Of a stretch of DNA of 64,000 nucleotides, positions 41,167-50,442 are shown in pieces. Source of the stretch: Parafrankia irregularis (GTDB taxonomy: Bacteria > Actinomycetota > Actinomycetes > Frankiales > Frankiaceae); contig NZ_FAOZ01000010.1 in NCBI RefSeq assembly GCF_001536285.1, positions 124,001 to 188,000 on the forward strand, in the 5' to 3' direction. Each line of letters begins with the position of its first letter. Positions within the stretch are counted from its first letter, which is position 1. Made by a program: the position numbers and the translations under genes. The notes beneath the pieces were generated by a model that was given only the letters and a program-made list of their open reading frames with translations, searched no databases and had not been told where the DNA came from.

Positions 41167-41370
41167 CTACCTGCTCTCGGCGAGGCGGCAGCGGATGGCG
41201 GCAGCCTCGTTGTCGGCGAGCCAATGGCGGCGGGCGGCTCGGGCGCGGGCCTGGCGGACAGGCGGCGAGAGCCGGTGGAACGGGTCGATCTCGTGTACCC
41301 ACCACGCGAAGTCGTCCGGGCCGGCGTCTGGTTGCGGCGGCACGTAGGAGACGTCAGAGCGGTTGCTCAT
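41167..41370 (-). CDS. Small protein with FAWWVHEIDPFHRL core, copy 2
   Basis: 67 residues. YVPPQPDAGPDDFAWWVHEI, DPFHRLSPPVRQARARAA and WLADNEAAAIRCRLAESR match copy 1 at 39645. ATG 41370 with AGGGAG site. Highly charged with aromatic cluster, not a membrane protein. Function unknown; repeated occurrence with conserved upstream DNA suggests a regulatory or toxin-antitoxin-like role, without direct evidence. Confidence 0.75.
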   Translation of the reverse strand: MSNRSDVSYVPPQPDAGPDDFAWWVHEIDPFHRLSPPVRQARARAARRHWLADNEAAAIRCRLAESR

Positions 41371-41652
41371 GTCGCAGCTCCCTCTCGGATGGCACTGGCC
41401 GACCACCATCGTAGCTACATCGGACTAGTGCTTTTGGGGCAGGTAGCCGACACCTGAGGCCAGGCCGCTCGGCGGCGAACCGCGGATGGGGGGTGCCGGC
41501 GTCCTCGTGGCCGTCGTGACCTCGGACGTCTCTGCGATGCTGGACCCCGGGACGTGCGGGGGGCAGCGCAATCTCAGGTAGTTTCTGGCCTACTGTCACG
41601 CCTCGGGCCGTGGCAGCCGTGCGGTCTCTGACAACGACGAAGGGACGCTCCT

Positions 41653-42279
41653 ATGGGCCTCCGCCTGGGCGACATCGCGCCCGATTTCACCGCCACGACC
41701 ACCGATGGCGAGATCTCGTTCCACGACTGGAAGCAGGGCTCGTGGGCGGTGCTGTTCAGCCACCCGGCCGACTTCACCCCCGTGTGCACCACCGAGCTCG
41801 GGCGTACCGCGGCTCTGCATGGTGAGTTCGACAAGCGCAACACGAAGGCGATCGCGCTGTCGGTCGACTCGGTCGAGGACCACCGCGGCTGGGCACCCGA
41901 CATCGCCGAGGTGAGCGGGACGGCGCTGAACTTCCCGATCATCGCGGACCCGAACCGTGCCGTCGCCGAGCTGTACGACATGATCCACCCCGGCGAGGGT
42001 GACACGTCCACCGTTCGTTCGGTCTTCATCATCGACCCGAACAACAAGATCCGTCTGACTCTCACCTACCCCAAGTCGGTGGGGCGCAACTTCGACGAGA
42101 TCATTCGGATCATCGACGCGCTGCAGGCGACCGACAAGAACCCGATCTCCACGCCGGTCGACTGGAAGCCCGGCGACCGGGTGATCGTCGCGCCGACGCT
42201 GTCGACCGAGGACGCCAAGGGCAAGTTCAGCAACGTCGAAGAGGTCAAGCCCTACCTCCGGTACGCCGACGCTCCCTGA
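41653..42279 (+). CDS. 1-Cys peroxiredoxin (Prx6 type)
   Basis: 208 residues. FTPVCTTE contains peroxidatic Cys45; no second resolving Cys in the usual C-terminal place. KAIALSVDSVEDHRGW, NFPIIADPNR and KIRLTLTYPKSVGRNFDE (then IIRIIDALQ) are Prx6 markers. Reduces peroxides using an unidentified thiol donor. ATG 41653 after AAGGGACGC. Followed by a strong terminator hairpin. Confidence 0.95.
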   Translation: MGLRLGDIAPDFTATTTDGEISFHDWKQGSWAVLFSHPADFTPVCTTELGRTAALHGEFDKRNTKAIALSVDSVEDHRGWAPDIAEVSGTALNFPIIADPNRAVAELYDMIHPGEGDTSTVRSVFIIDPNNKIRLTLTYPKSVGRNFDEIIRIIDALQATDKNPISTPVDWKPGDRVIVAPTLSTEDAKGKFSNVEEVKPYLRYADAP

Positions 42280-42305
42280 GCTGCCTGACGGCTCGGGTTC
42301 GTCCG

Positions 42306-42347
42306 CGCCGCTGCCAGCCCGTACATCGCCACGGGCCGGCAGCGGCG
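42306..42347 (+). terminator. Stem-loop terminator after the peroxiredoxin
   Basis: 17-bp stem (CGCCGCTGCCAGCCCGT with ACGGGCCGGCAGCGGCG, one mismatch), 8-base loop, followed by a T-containing run TTCGTGTTTTC. Confidence 0.85.
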
Positions 42348-42463
42348 TTCGTGTTTTCGGCGCCCATGGGCAGGAAACGCGGTGAGTCCGACCCGCATCC
42401 GGGTAGCGGCGTCGCTTCCGGCACGTCTGAAACGTCTGTGCCCGGCACCGCGGACTCCCCTGC

Positions 42464-42850
42464 TCAGCGGGCCTGCCCGAGACTCGCCTCGTCCAGGTCG
42501 CTCACCAGCTCCTCGGGTGCGCGCATCCGCCAGGCGTCGGTCACCAGCTCCGCCAGCCGCTCGGCCGTCACCTTCGCCAGGCGCACCATCAGCACCGGCC
42601 AGCCGTCGTAACCGGGCGCGGTGAAGAAGCGGTCCGGTTCGCCGAGCAGAAGCGCCTGCTTCTCCGCCTCGTCGCCCACGAAGAGCACGGCGATGTCAGT
42701 TCGGATCACCCGCGGCTTCCCCGGCACACGTTCCGGGTAGGACCAGACGAATCCCTTGTCCGCGACCCGGAAGTCGAAACCGTCGCTGTCGATCTCCACG
42801 ACATGCGGCAGGCTCATCGCGAGGCGCCGCACATCGTCGGCATCAGCCAC
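42464..42850 (-). CDS. MmcQ/YjbR-family protein
   Basis: 128 residues. RRLAMSLPHVVEIDSDG, GFVWSYPERV, LVFVGDEAEKQ-type segment (here VLFVGDEAEKQALLL) and PGYDGWPVLMVRLAKV fit this DNA-binding-like fold, whose function is unknown. GTG 42850 is chosen over TTG 42853 since GGAGG is at normal distance to it. Same strand as the two-component genes but downstream of them, 78 bp after the response regulator. Confidence 0.85.
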   Translation of the reverse strand: MADADDVRRLAMSLPHVVEIDSDGFDFRVADKGFVWSYPERVPGKPRVIRTDIAVLFVGDEAEKQALLLGEPDRFFTAPGYDGWPVLMVRLAKVTAERLAELVTDAWRMRAPEELVSDLDEASLGQAR

Positions 42851-42928
42851 CAAGGCCCTCCTTCGGACGCACAGTTCGAACCTTGACGAGGCTACGACGA
42901 GCCTGTCTGACGGGCCGAGACACCGGTC

Positions 42929-43606
42929 TCACCGGCCGATGTCGTGGTCGCCAGCCTCGACCAGCCCGCTTTCGTAGGCGAAGACCACGACCTGGGCGCG
43001 GTCGCGAAGGCCGAGTTTGGTGAGGATGCTCGACACATGCGACTTGACTGTCGCGGGCCCGATGAAGAGTTCCTTGGCGATCTCCGAATTGCTGGACCCG
43101 CGGGCGACCGCGACCACCACGTCACGTTCGCGGTCGGTCAGACGTTCCACGCGGCGCGCGACCGTCGAGCTGACAGGCCTGCGTTCGGTGAACCGGCCGA
43201 TGAGGCGCCGGGTGATCGACGGCGCGATCAGTGCGCCACCGTCGGCGACGGTGCGGACCGCGACGGCGAGCTGGTCGGCCGGAATGTCCTTCAGCACAAA
43301 GGCGCTCGCTCCGGCGCGGAGCGCCTCATAGACGTACTCGTCCGGATCGAAGGTGGTGAGAATCAGTACCCGCACGCCCCAGTCGGCCTCGGCGAGAATT
43401 CTCGACGTGGCTTCCAGGCCATCCATCTCCGGCATCCGGATGTCCATGAGGATGACGTCGGGACGATGCTCCCGGGCGGCCTCCATCGCCTCCAGCCCGT
43501 TGCCTGCCTCGGCCACCACGTCGATGTCGCTGTGGATCCGCAGCACCATGGCCAGGCCACCACGGACCAGGGCCTGGTCGTCGACGATGAGAACACGAAC
43601 AGTCAA
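42929..43606 (-). CDS. NarL/LuxR-family response regulator
   Basis: 225 residues. Receiver domain: VLIVDDQ with acidic pocket, VILMDIRMPEMDG with phospho-acceptor Asp, VLILTTF and VLKDIP (Lys). C-terminal LuxR helix-turn-helix: LTDRERDVVVAVARGSSNSE and IAKELFIGPATVKSHVSSIL. TTG 43606 overlaps the histidine-kinase stop (TTGA); the frame has no closer alternative. Likely regulates the divergent MMPL transporter, a common arrangement in actinobacteria. Confidence 0.93.
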   Translation of the reverse strand: MTVRVLIVDDQALVRGGLAMVLRIHSDIDVVAEAGNGLEAMEAAREHRPDVILMDIRMPEMDGLEATSRILAEADWGVRVLILTTFDPDEYVYEALRAGASAFVLKDIPADQLAVAVRTVADGGALIAPSITRRLIGRFTERRPVSSTVARRVERLTDRERDVVVAVARGSSNSEIAKELFIGPATVKSHVSSILTKLGLRDRAQVVVFAYESGLVEAGDHDIGR

Positions 43607-44820
43607 CCCGGTTTCCCTCCGAAAGGCAGGTGGGCAGCGACCTGGAACCCGCCGCCCACGCGAGGTCCTGCGTCCAGGCTCCCGCCCAGCAGCAGAGCCC
43701 GCTCCCGCATCCCGACGAGGCCGTGGCCTCCCGGATGGTCGCCATCGGCGTCTGACCTGGGGGCGACGGTGCTGCCGCGACCATCATCGCGGACCTCGAT
43801 GACCATGCCGTTGCGCCCGGTACGCAGACTCACCTCAGCCCGGGTTCCAGGGCCGGCGTGCTTGAGGACGTTGGTCAGCGCCTCCTGGATGATGCGGTAG
43901 GCGAACAGATCCGTCCGGGCAGAGAGCTCCGCTGACGGCAGGTCCATCGCCAGTTGCACGACCACACCGGCTCCGCGCAGCTGCTCGATCAGCCGGGGGA
44001 GCTCCGCGAGGCTGGGTTGGGGGCCCAGGCCGTCATGGCCTGTCTCGGGACGCAGGACGCCGAGAAGATGGCGAAGCTCGTCGAGGGCCTGGCGCCCCGC
44101 CTCCTCGACCGCTGTCATCGCGTGCAGCGCGGCCTGTGGGTCCTGCGCCGCGACAGCCCGGGCTCCGCTCGCCTGCACGGTCATGAGGCTCACCCGGTGG
44201 GCGACGACGTCGTGGAGCTCCCGCGCGATGCGGGCCCGCTCCTCCATGACGATCCGCCGGTTCTCCGCCGCGTGCTCGCGGCGGCGCTCGACGGTGCGGG
44301 CACGGCGCAGCTGGATGCGGCGCCCGGCATACCACGCCCCGGCCATGAAGAGGCCGCCGAACGCGGGCTCCTGCCACCACGGGCCCGGATCGTCGAGGCC
44401 ATCGAGACCGACCAGGCCGGTCGCGACGACAACTCCGACAGCGCCCTGCCAGTCCGCCGAGCTGTACCGCCCCGCGGCGTACAGCGCGATGATCGACACG
44501 CAGCCCAGCTGGGTGTCGCTGCCGACCAGCGCGGCCCAGCAGACCAACGTCAGGCCGAGCACACGCAGCGGCGCGCGCCGGCGCCAGAACAGGGCCGGAC
44601 TGGCCACCGCGCAGACCAGCAGGACGAGGATCGGGACATCGCCGAGCGGGCGGATCGTTATCGCGTCTCCAGGCCCGTCGGCCATGAAAGCGGCCATGAA
44701 GTAGAGCGCGAGGACGAGCACGGTGTCGGCGGCGCGCGGCCAGCGGGCGAAGGGCCCTCGGAACCTCCGCGGGACGTCCTCATGCGGCGTCGGGGTAATC
44801 GGCATCGCACGGCTTTCCAT
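43603..44820 (-). CDS. HisKA_3-type sensor histidine kinase
   Basis: 405 residues. Several hydrophobic segments in the first half (VLVLALYFMAAFMA, ILVLLVCAVASPALFW, VLGLTLVCWAALVGSD and others) anchor it in the membrane. The dimerisation/phospho-acceptor motif is ARELHDVVAHRVSLM (His), and the HATPase has EALTNVLKHA and GHGLVGMRERALLLGG. ATG 44820 or 44805; the latter has GGAAAG seven bases upstream, so the start is uncertain. Overlaps the response regulator. Confidence 0.92.
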   Translation of the reverse strand: MESRAMPITPTPHEDVPRRFRGPFARWPRAADTVLVLALYFMAAFMADGPGDAITIRPLGDVPILVLLVCAVASPALFWRRRAPLRVLGLTLVCWAALVGSDTQLGCVSIIALYAAGRYSSADWQGAVGVVVATGLVGLDGLDDPGPWWQEPAFGGLFMAGAWYAGRRIQLRRARTVERRREHAAENRRIVMEERARIARELHDVVAHRVSLMTVQASGARAVAAQDPQAALHAMTAVEEAGRQALDELRHLLGVLRPETGHDGLGPQPSLAELPRLIEQLRGAGVVVQLAMDLPSAELSARTDLFAYRIIQEALTNVLKHAGPGTRAEVSLRTGRNGMVIEVRDDGRGSTVAPRSDADGDHPGGHGLVGMRERALLLGGSLDAGPRVGGGFQVAAHLPFGGKPG

Positions 44821-45185
44821 CGGGTTCTCAGCGAGGTGAACCGCGACTGGTCGCGGCTTCGTCAGTGGGCACGGGCTCACGGTATGCCAGTGCGGCAGTG
44901 CGGTCTCCGGCCTTCCGGCGGGGACGGTTCTCCCCCGCCAGACGGAGAACGGCTCGGAATCCACACGACGCAATCCTTCTCGCGGCGGGTTGCCGAATCC
45001 GCTCCCAGGCGGGCGACAGCTTCGGGGCACAGCCAGCACAGTTGAGCCCGCACGGCGCTCGGGTCGAGGGCCGGGCCAGGCCGGCCCACCTTCCGCGCAC
45101 AGGGCACCGCCTCCGGGCGGTCCCGGCCGGCCCTGCCTTCAGAACCACCGGTCGAACCACGCCGAATCCCGCAGGAGAGGTAGCC
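44821..45185. other. Divergent gap between sensor kinase and MMPL transporter
   Basis: No gene seen. A near-perfect palindrome CCGCGACTGGTCGCGG (44841-44856, 7-bp arms) is 20 bp upstream of the kinase start and could be an operator. The MMPL ribosome site GGAGAGG lies at the end. No convincing -10 boxes were found. Confidence 0.45.
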
Positions 45186-47306
45186 ATGAATCGGCTCACC
45201 CGCCACATCGCAGCAGTGAGCGCACGCAGGCCTCGGCGCACGGTCGCGGCCTGGGTATTCGCCGCCGTCCTCGCCCTCGCCCTGGCCAGCACGGTCGGAG
45301 GGTCGTTCGTCGACGACTTCGTCGCTCCCGGCAGCCAGAGCGAGAAGGCGACGGATCTGCTGGAGCAGCGCTTTCCCGACGCCGCCGATGGCAGCGCGCA
45401 GGCAGTGTTCGCCGTGCCGGCGGGCCAACGACTCGACCACCACCGTGCGGCCGTCACCGCCGCCGTCGCGCGGATCGCGGAGGTGGATCACGTCACCGCG
45501 GTGGCCAGCCCGTTCGCCGCCGGTACCACCTCACCGGACGGCCGGATCGGCTACGCCCAGATCACGTTCGATGTGCCGGCGACCGATCTCGGTCCAGGAG
45601 CACTCACCGCGATAAGCGACGCCATGCGGCCGGCGCGCGACGCGGGTGTCGTGACAGAGCTGGGCGGCGACGCCGCGTTCATCAACGGTGAGGCGGCTAC
45701 GTCAGGTGCGGAGGCAATCGGCCTGCTGGCCGCACTGGTGGTCCTGCTCCTGGCCTTCGGCACGATCGTGGCCGCGCTGATCCCGGTCGCGCTCGCGCTG
45801 ATCACGGTGGCCGTGGGGCTGGGGAGCGTGCTGCTGCTGGCGAACGTCCTGGAGGTCTCCTCCGCGGCGCCGACGATCGGCGCGATGATCGGTCTTGGCG
45901 TCGGCATCGACTACGCCCTGTTCATCGTGGCCCGCTATCGGGAGAACCGTGGCGCCGGCCAGGACAACGCCGCCGCGCTCTCCGCGGCGATGGCGACCTC
46001 AGGCACCGCCGTCGTGCTGGCCGGTGGGACGGTCGTCGCCGCGATGGCGGCCCTCGCACTGACCGGTCTGGGCTTCCTGACCTCGGTCGGTCTGAGCACG
46101 GCGCTGGTGGTGGTTTGCGCGGTAGCGAGTGCGCTGACCCTGCTGCCAGCGATGCTTTCGTTGCTCGGTGACCGGGTCGACGCGGGTCGAGTCCCGGGCC
46201 GCCGCCTCCACTCGCTGCCTGAGAGCACCGTGTGGTGGCGCTTCGCTCACCGGGTCGCCCGCCGGCCGTGGCCGTTTCTGATCCTCTCGGTAACCGTGCT
46301 GCTCGTGCTGGCCGCCCCCGCACTGCGCCTGCAGACGGGCTTCCCGGACGCAGGTGATGACTCGCCCAGCAGCAGTTCCGCCCGCCGGGCCTACGATCTG
46401 CTCGCCGAAGGCTTCGGTCCGGGCGTCAACGCACCGTTACTGCTGGTCGCCGACCTGCGCAGCCCAGGTGTGGATCGTGGCGCACTCACCGCGCTGTCCG
46501 ATCGGGTCGAAGCCGACCCCGGCATCGCGGAGGTCGGTGATCCCCGGTTCTCACCCGACGGCGACACGGCTGTGCTGTCGATGCTGCCCACCACTGCACC
46601 CGCGGACGACGCGACCTCGGAGACACTCGCCCGCGTCCGTGATCTCGTCCCGGGCAACGTCGCGGTCGCGGGCCTGACCGCGATGACCGACGACCTCGAC
46701 CGGCAGCTGAGCGACACTCTTCCGATCTTCATCGCGGCGATTCTGGCGGCGTCGTTCCTTCTGCTGATGGTGATGTTCCGTTCCATCGCGGTGCCACTGA
46801 AGGCCGTCGCGTTGAACCTGCTGTCGATCGGTGGCGCGTACGGCGTCGTCGTCGCCGTGTTCCAGTGGGGGTGGTTCGGGAGTGTGTTCGGCCTGGAGGA
46901 GACCTACCAGATCGCCTCTCCACTGCCGACGATCTTCTTCGCGGTGCTCTTCGGCCTCTCCGTCGACTACGAGGTGTTCCTCCTCTCCCGGATCCGCGAG
47001 GAGTACGACGCCAGCGGCGACAACGTCGAGTCAGTCGCCCGGGGCCTGGCCGGCACCGGGCGCGTGATCACCTCGGCCGCCCTGATCATGACGGTGGTGT
47101 TCCTGGGTTTCGTCGCCGACCCGTCGCCGTTGGTGCGGATGCTGGGCCTCGGGCTGGCGACGGCGATCGTGCTCGACGCGACGATCGTCCGCATGATCCT
47201 GGTCCCCGCGATCATGACGTTGCTGGGCAGGGCGAACTGGTGGCTGCCCCGCTGGGGTGGCCACCGGGCCCCGCGCCCGCGCGCCGGCGTCGTCGAACAC
47301 GGCTGA
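45186..47306 (+). CDS. MMPL-family transporter
   Basis: 706 residues, RND-superfamily membrane transporter. About 12 predicted membrane segments in two halves, with two soluble domains after TM1 (about residues 33-165) and TM7 (about 385-510). AIGLLAALVVLLLAFGTIVA and GLGVGIDYALFIVARYRE (with the conserved Asp-Tyr pair for proton transfer) occur in the first half; FAVLFGLSVDYEVFLLSRIR in the second. Exports lipids or drugs in mycobacteria, cargo here unknown. Probably regulated by the divergent two-component system. ATG 45186 after GGAGAGG. Confidence 0.95.
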   Translation: MNRLTRHIAAVSARRPRRTVAAWVFAAVLALALASTVGGSFVDDFVAPGSQSEKATDLLEQRFPDAADGSAQAVFAVPAGQRLDHHRAAVTAAVARIAEVDHVTAVASPFAAGTTSPDGRIGYAQITFDVPATDLGPGALTAISDAMRPARDAGVVTELGGDAAFINGEAATSGAEAIGLLAALVVLLLAFGTIVAALIPVALALITVAVGLGSVLLLANVLEVSSAAPTIGAMIGLGVGIDYALFIVARYRENRGAGQDNAAALSAAMATSGTAVVLAGGTVVAAMAALALTGLGFLTSVGLSTALVVVCAVASALTLLPAMLSLLGDRVDAGRVPGRRLHSLPESTVWWRFAHRVARRPWPFLILSVTVLLVLAAPALRLQTGFPDAGDDSPSSSSARRAYDLLAEGFGPGVNAPLLLVADLRSPGVDRGALTALSDRVEADPGIAEVGDPRFSPDGDTAVLSMLPTTAPADDATSETLARVRDLVPGNVAVAGLTAMTDDLDRQLSDTLPIFIAAILAASFLLLMVMFRSIAVPLKAVALNLLSIGGAYGVVVAVFQWGWFGSVFGLEETYQIASPLPTIFFAVLFGLSVDYEVFLLSRIREEYDASGDNVESVARGLAGTGRVITSAALIMTVVFLGFVADPSPLVRMLGLGLATAIVLDATIVRMILVPAIMTLLGRANWWLPRWGGHRAPRPRAGVVEHG

Positions 47307-47310
47307 ACAG

Positions 47311-47351
47311 CCCTGCCCGGCCTTCGTGTTGTCTCCGAAGGCCGGGCAGGG
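47311..47351. terminator. Bidirectional stem-loop terminator
   Basis: Perfect 16-bp arms CCCTGCCCGGCCTTCG and CGAAGGCCGGGCAGGG around a 9-base loop, between the convergent MMPL and binding-protein genes. Confidence 0.9.
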
Positions 47352-47392
47352 GTTCGCGTCCGGTCAGCTGGCGGGCTTGCAGGAGTCGTATC

Positions 47393-48673
47393 TCACTGGG
47401 CCGGCAGCACGCTCCCGCAGAGCCTGCGGTCCACCACGTCGAACGAGTTGCCGGCGTCGTTGACGCGGACGAAGGCCAGACAGTTCTGCGGTTGGCTGCG
47501 GCGACCGCTGATGTCCGTGGGCTGGATCAGCCCGCCCGCGTCGTAGTCGCGCATACTGTCGAGCGCCCTGATCACGCTCTCCCGGTCGGGGCACTCCCCC
47601 GCGGCCGCCACCGCGCGCAGCAGCATGTCCGTCTCGATGTAGGAACGGATCGTGAACTCCTGTTCCGGGTTCCCCACCTGCGGGGCGTAGTGGGCGATCG
47701 CGGCCGCGTACTGCTCCGCGGCGGGCCCACCCAGCTCCAGCGGCGTCACATAGCTCATGATCGACACCCCGGCCAGCGCTGGACCGTACCGGCCGAGCAG
47801 GTTCGCGTTGTAGCCGGGGACGGAGAGCGTCGCGCGCAGCGTCGCGCCGGCATTGCGCAGGGCGTTGAGAATGCCGGCGAGCACCGGCGGGTCGATGATG
47901 CTGACAAGGACGTCGGCGTCGGTGGCGGCGAAGGCCTCGGCGACCCGTTGCGGGCTCTGTGATGCCTCGGCGAACTGCACGATGCCCGCCGGAACGACAC
48001 CGGCCGCCCGTAGGCCGAGCGAAATCCGGTCGGCATAGATGGCCGTCGACGCGACGTTCTCCGGGATGACGATCAGCGCCCGGGTGCCCCCGTTGTTTCT
48101 GAGGTACCGCCCCCAGGTGTCGACGGAGCCACTCATGTTGGCGAACACGAACATGTTCTCGTACTGGGACCAGACCGGCTCGGTGCCCGCACCTGTCACC
48201 GGGACGCCCCGCTCGGCCAGATAGGCCGCGGAGCCGCTCATCGTGAAGCTGGTCGCGACGAGCCCCGCGATACTGACATCCTCGACGAGCTCGCCGACGA
48301 CACGGCGGTTCGTCTCCGTCGACATCTGGTCGTCGCGCCATTCGTAACTGACTTCGCGGCCGTTGATGCCACCCTGTTCGTTGGCCAGCCCGACCCGCGC
48401 CTCCACCCCGCCGCGCGCCGCGGAGAACGCACCGGCATCCGTGCCCGTGTCGGGGTAGACGAAGCCGATCTTCACCTGGTCCGCGGTGACTCCCGGAGCG
48501 ACGCAGCTCTCGGCGGCCGGTGCACCGCTGCTCCCCGAACAGGCGGACGTCGTCGCGAGAAGCAGCGGAAGGGTGACCGCCACGGCGCACCGGCCGGCCA
48601 GAGCGCGCACAGGTCCCCCGCCACGCCGCCGCCGAGTCGCGGCACCGGAGCCGGCTCGCGATCCATTTCGCAT
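47393..48673 (-). CDS. Branched-chain amino-acid-type substrate-binding lipoprotein
   Basis: 426 residues from ATG 48673 (48691 also possible, neither with a strong site). Signal sequence with Arg-rich start, hydrophobic LAGRCAVAVTLPLLLATTSA and a Cys, so probably a lipoprotein. The mature part is a type-1 periplasmic binding fold: VKIGFVYPDTGTDAG, LANEQGGINGREVSYEW, DTWGRYLRNNGGTRALIV and SYIETDMLLRAVAAAGECP. It binds amino acids or small organic acids for an ABC transporter or as a sensor; no permease genes are adjacent. Confidence 0.88.
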   Translation of the reverse strand: MRNGSRAGSGAATRRRRGGGPVRALAGRCAVAVTLPLLLATTSACSGSSGAPAAESCVAPGVTADQVKIGFVYPDTGTDAGAFSAARGGVEARVGLANEQGGINGREVSYEWRDDQMSTETNRRVVGELVEDVSIAGLVATSFTMSGSAAYLAERGVPVTGAGTEPVWSQYENMFVFANMSGSVDTWGRYLRNNGGTRALIVIPENVASTAIYADRISLGLRAAGVVPAGIVQFAEASQSPQRVAEAFAATDADVLVSIIDPPVLAGILNALRNAGATLRATLSVPGYNANLLGRYGPALAGVSIMSYVTPLELGGPAAEQYAAAIAHYAPQVGNPEQEFTIRSYIETDMLLRAVAAAGECPDRESVIRALDSMRDYDAGGLIQPTDISGRRSQPQNCLAFVRVNDAGNSFDVVDRRLCGSVLPAQ

Positions 48674-49311
48674 GGACGAATCGCCGCGCATTGATGGCGA
48701 GTCTGTTAATCTAAGGTTGTCGTTTTGTACTGATAGCCTCCCGGACGCTGGACGGACCTGTGACGACGGCGGGATCTGTGGGGGCGGCAGGATCTGCGGC
48801 AACGTGAGGTTCCTCTCGATTCGGGCACGCCGAAGTCGCGCACTCGGCAGCATTCAGCAGACCGAGCCCAGTTCTCCACGCACCCCGGAACGCCGGATTT
48901 TACTGATTACCGAATCACCGAATTGACTATCAGAAACAAACGGGACCACACCGGCACGCGCACCCGGACCGTCACCCTCGGCAAACATGCCCACGGAAAC
49001 CCTGTCGCCGATCGCCGGATCGCCGGATCGCCGGGCAGGAAACCCAAAGCATGGGCGACCAAACTCGGCAAATCGGATTATTTGCCGAGTCGCGCGACAT
49101 TCGGCCACGCTCCGCGCAAGGTCGCCTGCCTGGGCCGGACGACCAGCCCACACCGAGCCGGGACAGTGCACGCCGCGCGGCCGACTGGCACCTTCGGGTG
49201 AACCCGAAGGTGTTGCCGCCCGCCGGATGCCCGACGGCCGGCCAGCGAAGGCGCCTCAGTGCCAGGATCAGCGACGTCCCTCCCGATTCGGCGAAAAGCG
49301 GTGAGACGAGC
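48674..49311. other. Structured 5' region upstream of the SGNH hydrolase
   Basis: About 640 bp without a supported gene. Contains three 8-bp tandem repeats ATCGCCGG (49011-49034), an 11-bp-armed inverted repeat ACTCGGCAAAT/ATTTGCCGAGT (49063-49090) and a perfect 10-bp hairpin CACCTTCGGG-TGAA-CCCGAAGGTG (49189-49212). The latter two lie in the likely leader of the SGNH hydrolase gene. No known riboswitch class was recognised. Confidence 0.6.
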
Positions 49312-50442
49312 GTGGGCAGACACCGCCGCGTCCAGCCCAGCCCCGGCGCGCGGTTGCGGCAGCCGATCCGCAGGGCGGCCGGGGTGGCAGGCACGACGAT
49401 CGTGCTCACCGGCACCGTGACCCTGGCCGGAACGGTTGTGACCAGCCCGGCGGCCGTGGCCGCCGCGCAGACCCGGGTGATGATCCTGGGTGACTCGGTC
49501 ACCCACCAGACCGCCGGGGACTACACCTGGCGTTACCGGCTCGCCCAGCACCTGAGCCTCAGCGCGCCCGGCGCCGTCGACTTCGTCGGGGACCGCATCG
49601 ACGTCTGGGACAACACCGCCAACACGGCCGGCTCGAACGACTACGTCGACGCCTGGTTCGACCGCGACCACCACTCCATCTGGGGCGACGCCACGCGGAC
49701 CGAGCGCGACGCGGTCGAGGGCCTGCTGCGAGCGACCCCCGCCGACGTGCTCATCGTGGCGCTCGGCGCAAATGACCTCACCTACTTCTCGACCCCGCAG
49801 CAGGCCGCCGACGACATGCTGGCGCTGATCAACAACGCCCGCCGGGTGAACCCCGACATCGACGTCGTCGTCGCCCAGGTCCTCGACCGCACGGACTACA
49901 CCGGCGGTCGGAACCTGCAGCCCCAGGCCACCGCCTACAACACCCTGCTCGACCAGCAGCTCGGCAACTGGCAGACCGCGACGTCCAAGGTGGTCGTCGC
50001 GCGGGACTACGCCGACTGGAACCCCTACCAGCACACCTGGGACGGGTCGCATCCGAACCCGACCGGCGACTTCGTCATCGCCCGCGGGGTCGCGAACGCC
50101 CTGGCACAGCTCGGGATCGGCACGGCCTTCGGCCCGCTGTACGGCACCGTGCCCTGGCCCGGCACCGGCCGCGCGGTCACCGCCGTCGGGAAGCCCGGCC
50201 AGCACACGCTGACCTGGGCGGCGACGCCCGGCGCGTCCGCCTACCTCGTCGAGCAGCGGGTGCTCTCCTACGGTGAGCAGACGTTCTACCGCCTGCCGTA
50301 CCCGCTGGCGGCGAAGCCCGGGACGAACACGTGGACGACCGGCACCCTGCCAGCCGGGCTGAGGAGCGAGTACCGGATCGTCCCGGTCAAGGGCAGCATG
50401 ATCGGCCAGGCCGGCCCGTCGGGCACCGCCACCGCGCAGTAG
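49312..50442 (+). CDS. Secreted SGNH/GDSL-family hydrolase with C-terminal beta domain
   Basis: 376 residues. An N-terminal signal with basic start, hydrophobic VAGTTIVLTGTVTLAGTVV and Ala-rich cleavage region. SGNH blocks are VMILGDSVTHQ (Ser), GANDLTYF (Asn) and DGSHPNPTGDFV (catalytic Asp/His). The C-terminal about 100 residues (GKPGQHTLTWAATPGASAYL onward) look like a fibronectin-type beta domain. Likely extracellular esterase or carbohydrate deacylase. Start GTG 49312 is the only likely start in this frame close to the signal; the ribosome site is weak (GAGACGAGC). Confidence 0.85.
   Translation: MGRHRRVQPSPGARLRQPIRRAAGVAGTTIVLTGTVTLAGTVVTSPAAVAAAQTRVMILGDSVTHQTAGDYTWRYRLAQHLSLSAPGAVDFVGDRIDVWDNTANTAGSNDYVDAWFDRDHHSIWGDATRTERDAVEGLLRATPADVLIVALGANDLTYFSTPQQAADDMLALINNARRVNPDIDVVVAQVLDRTDYTGGRNLQPQATAYNTLLDQQLGNWQTATSKVVVARDYADWNPYQHTWDGSHPNPTGDFVIARGVANALAQLGIGTAFGPLYGTVPWPGTGRAVTAVGKPGQHTLTWAATPGASAYLVEQRVLSYGEQTFYRLPYPLAAKPGTNTWTTGTLPAGLRSEYRIVPVKGSMIGQAGPSGTATAQ

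Noticed and set aside
49000-49311. Possible c-di-AMP (ydaO-type) riboswitch upstream of the SGNH hydrolase
   Set aside because: Contains a GGGTGAA string, but the other conserved ydaO core blocks and their order were not found.
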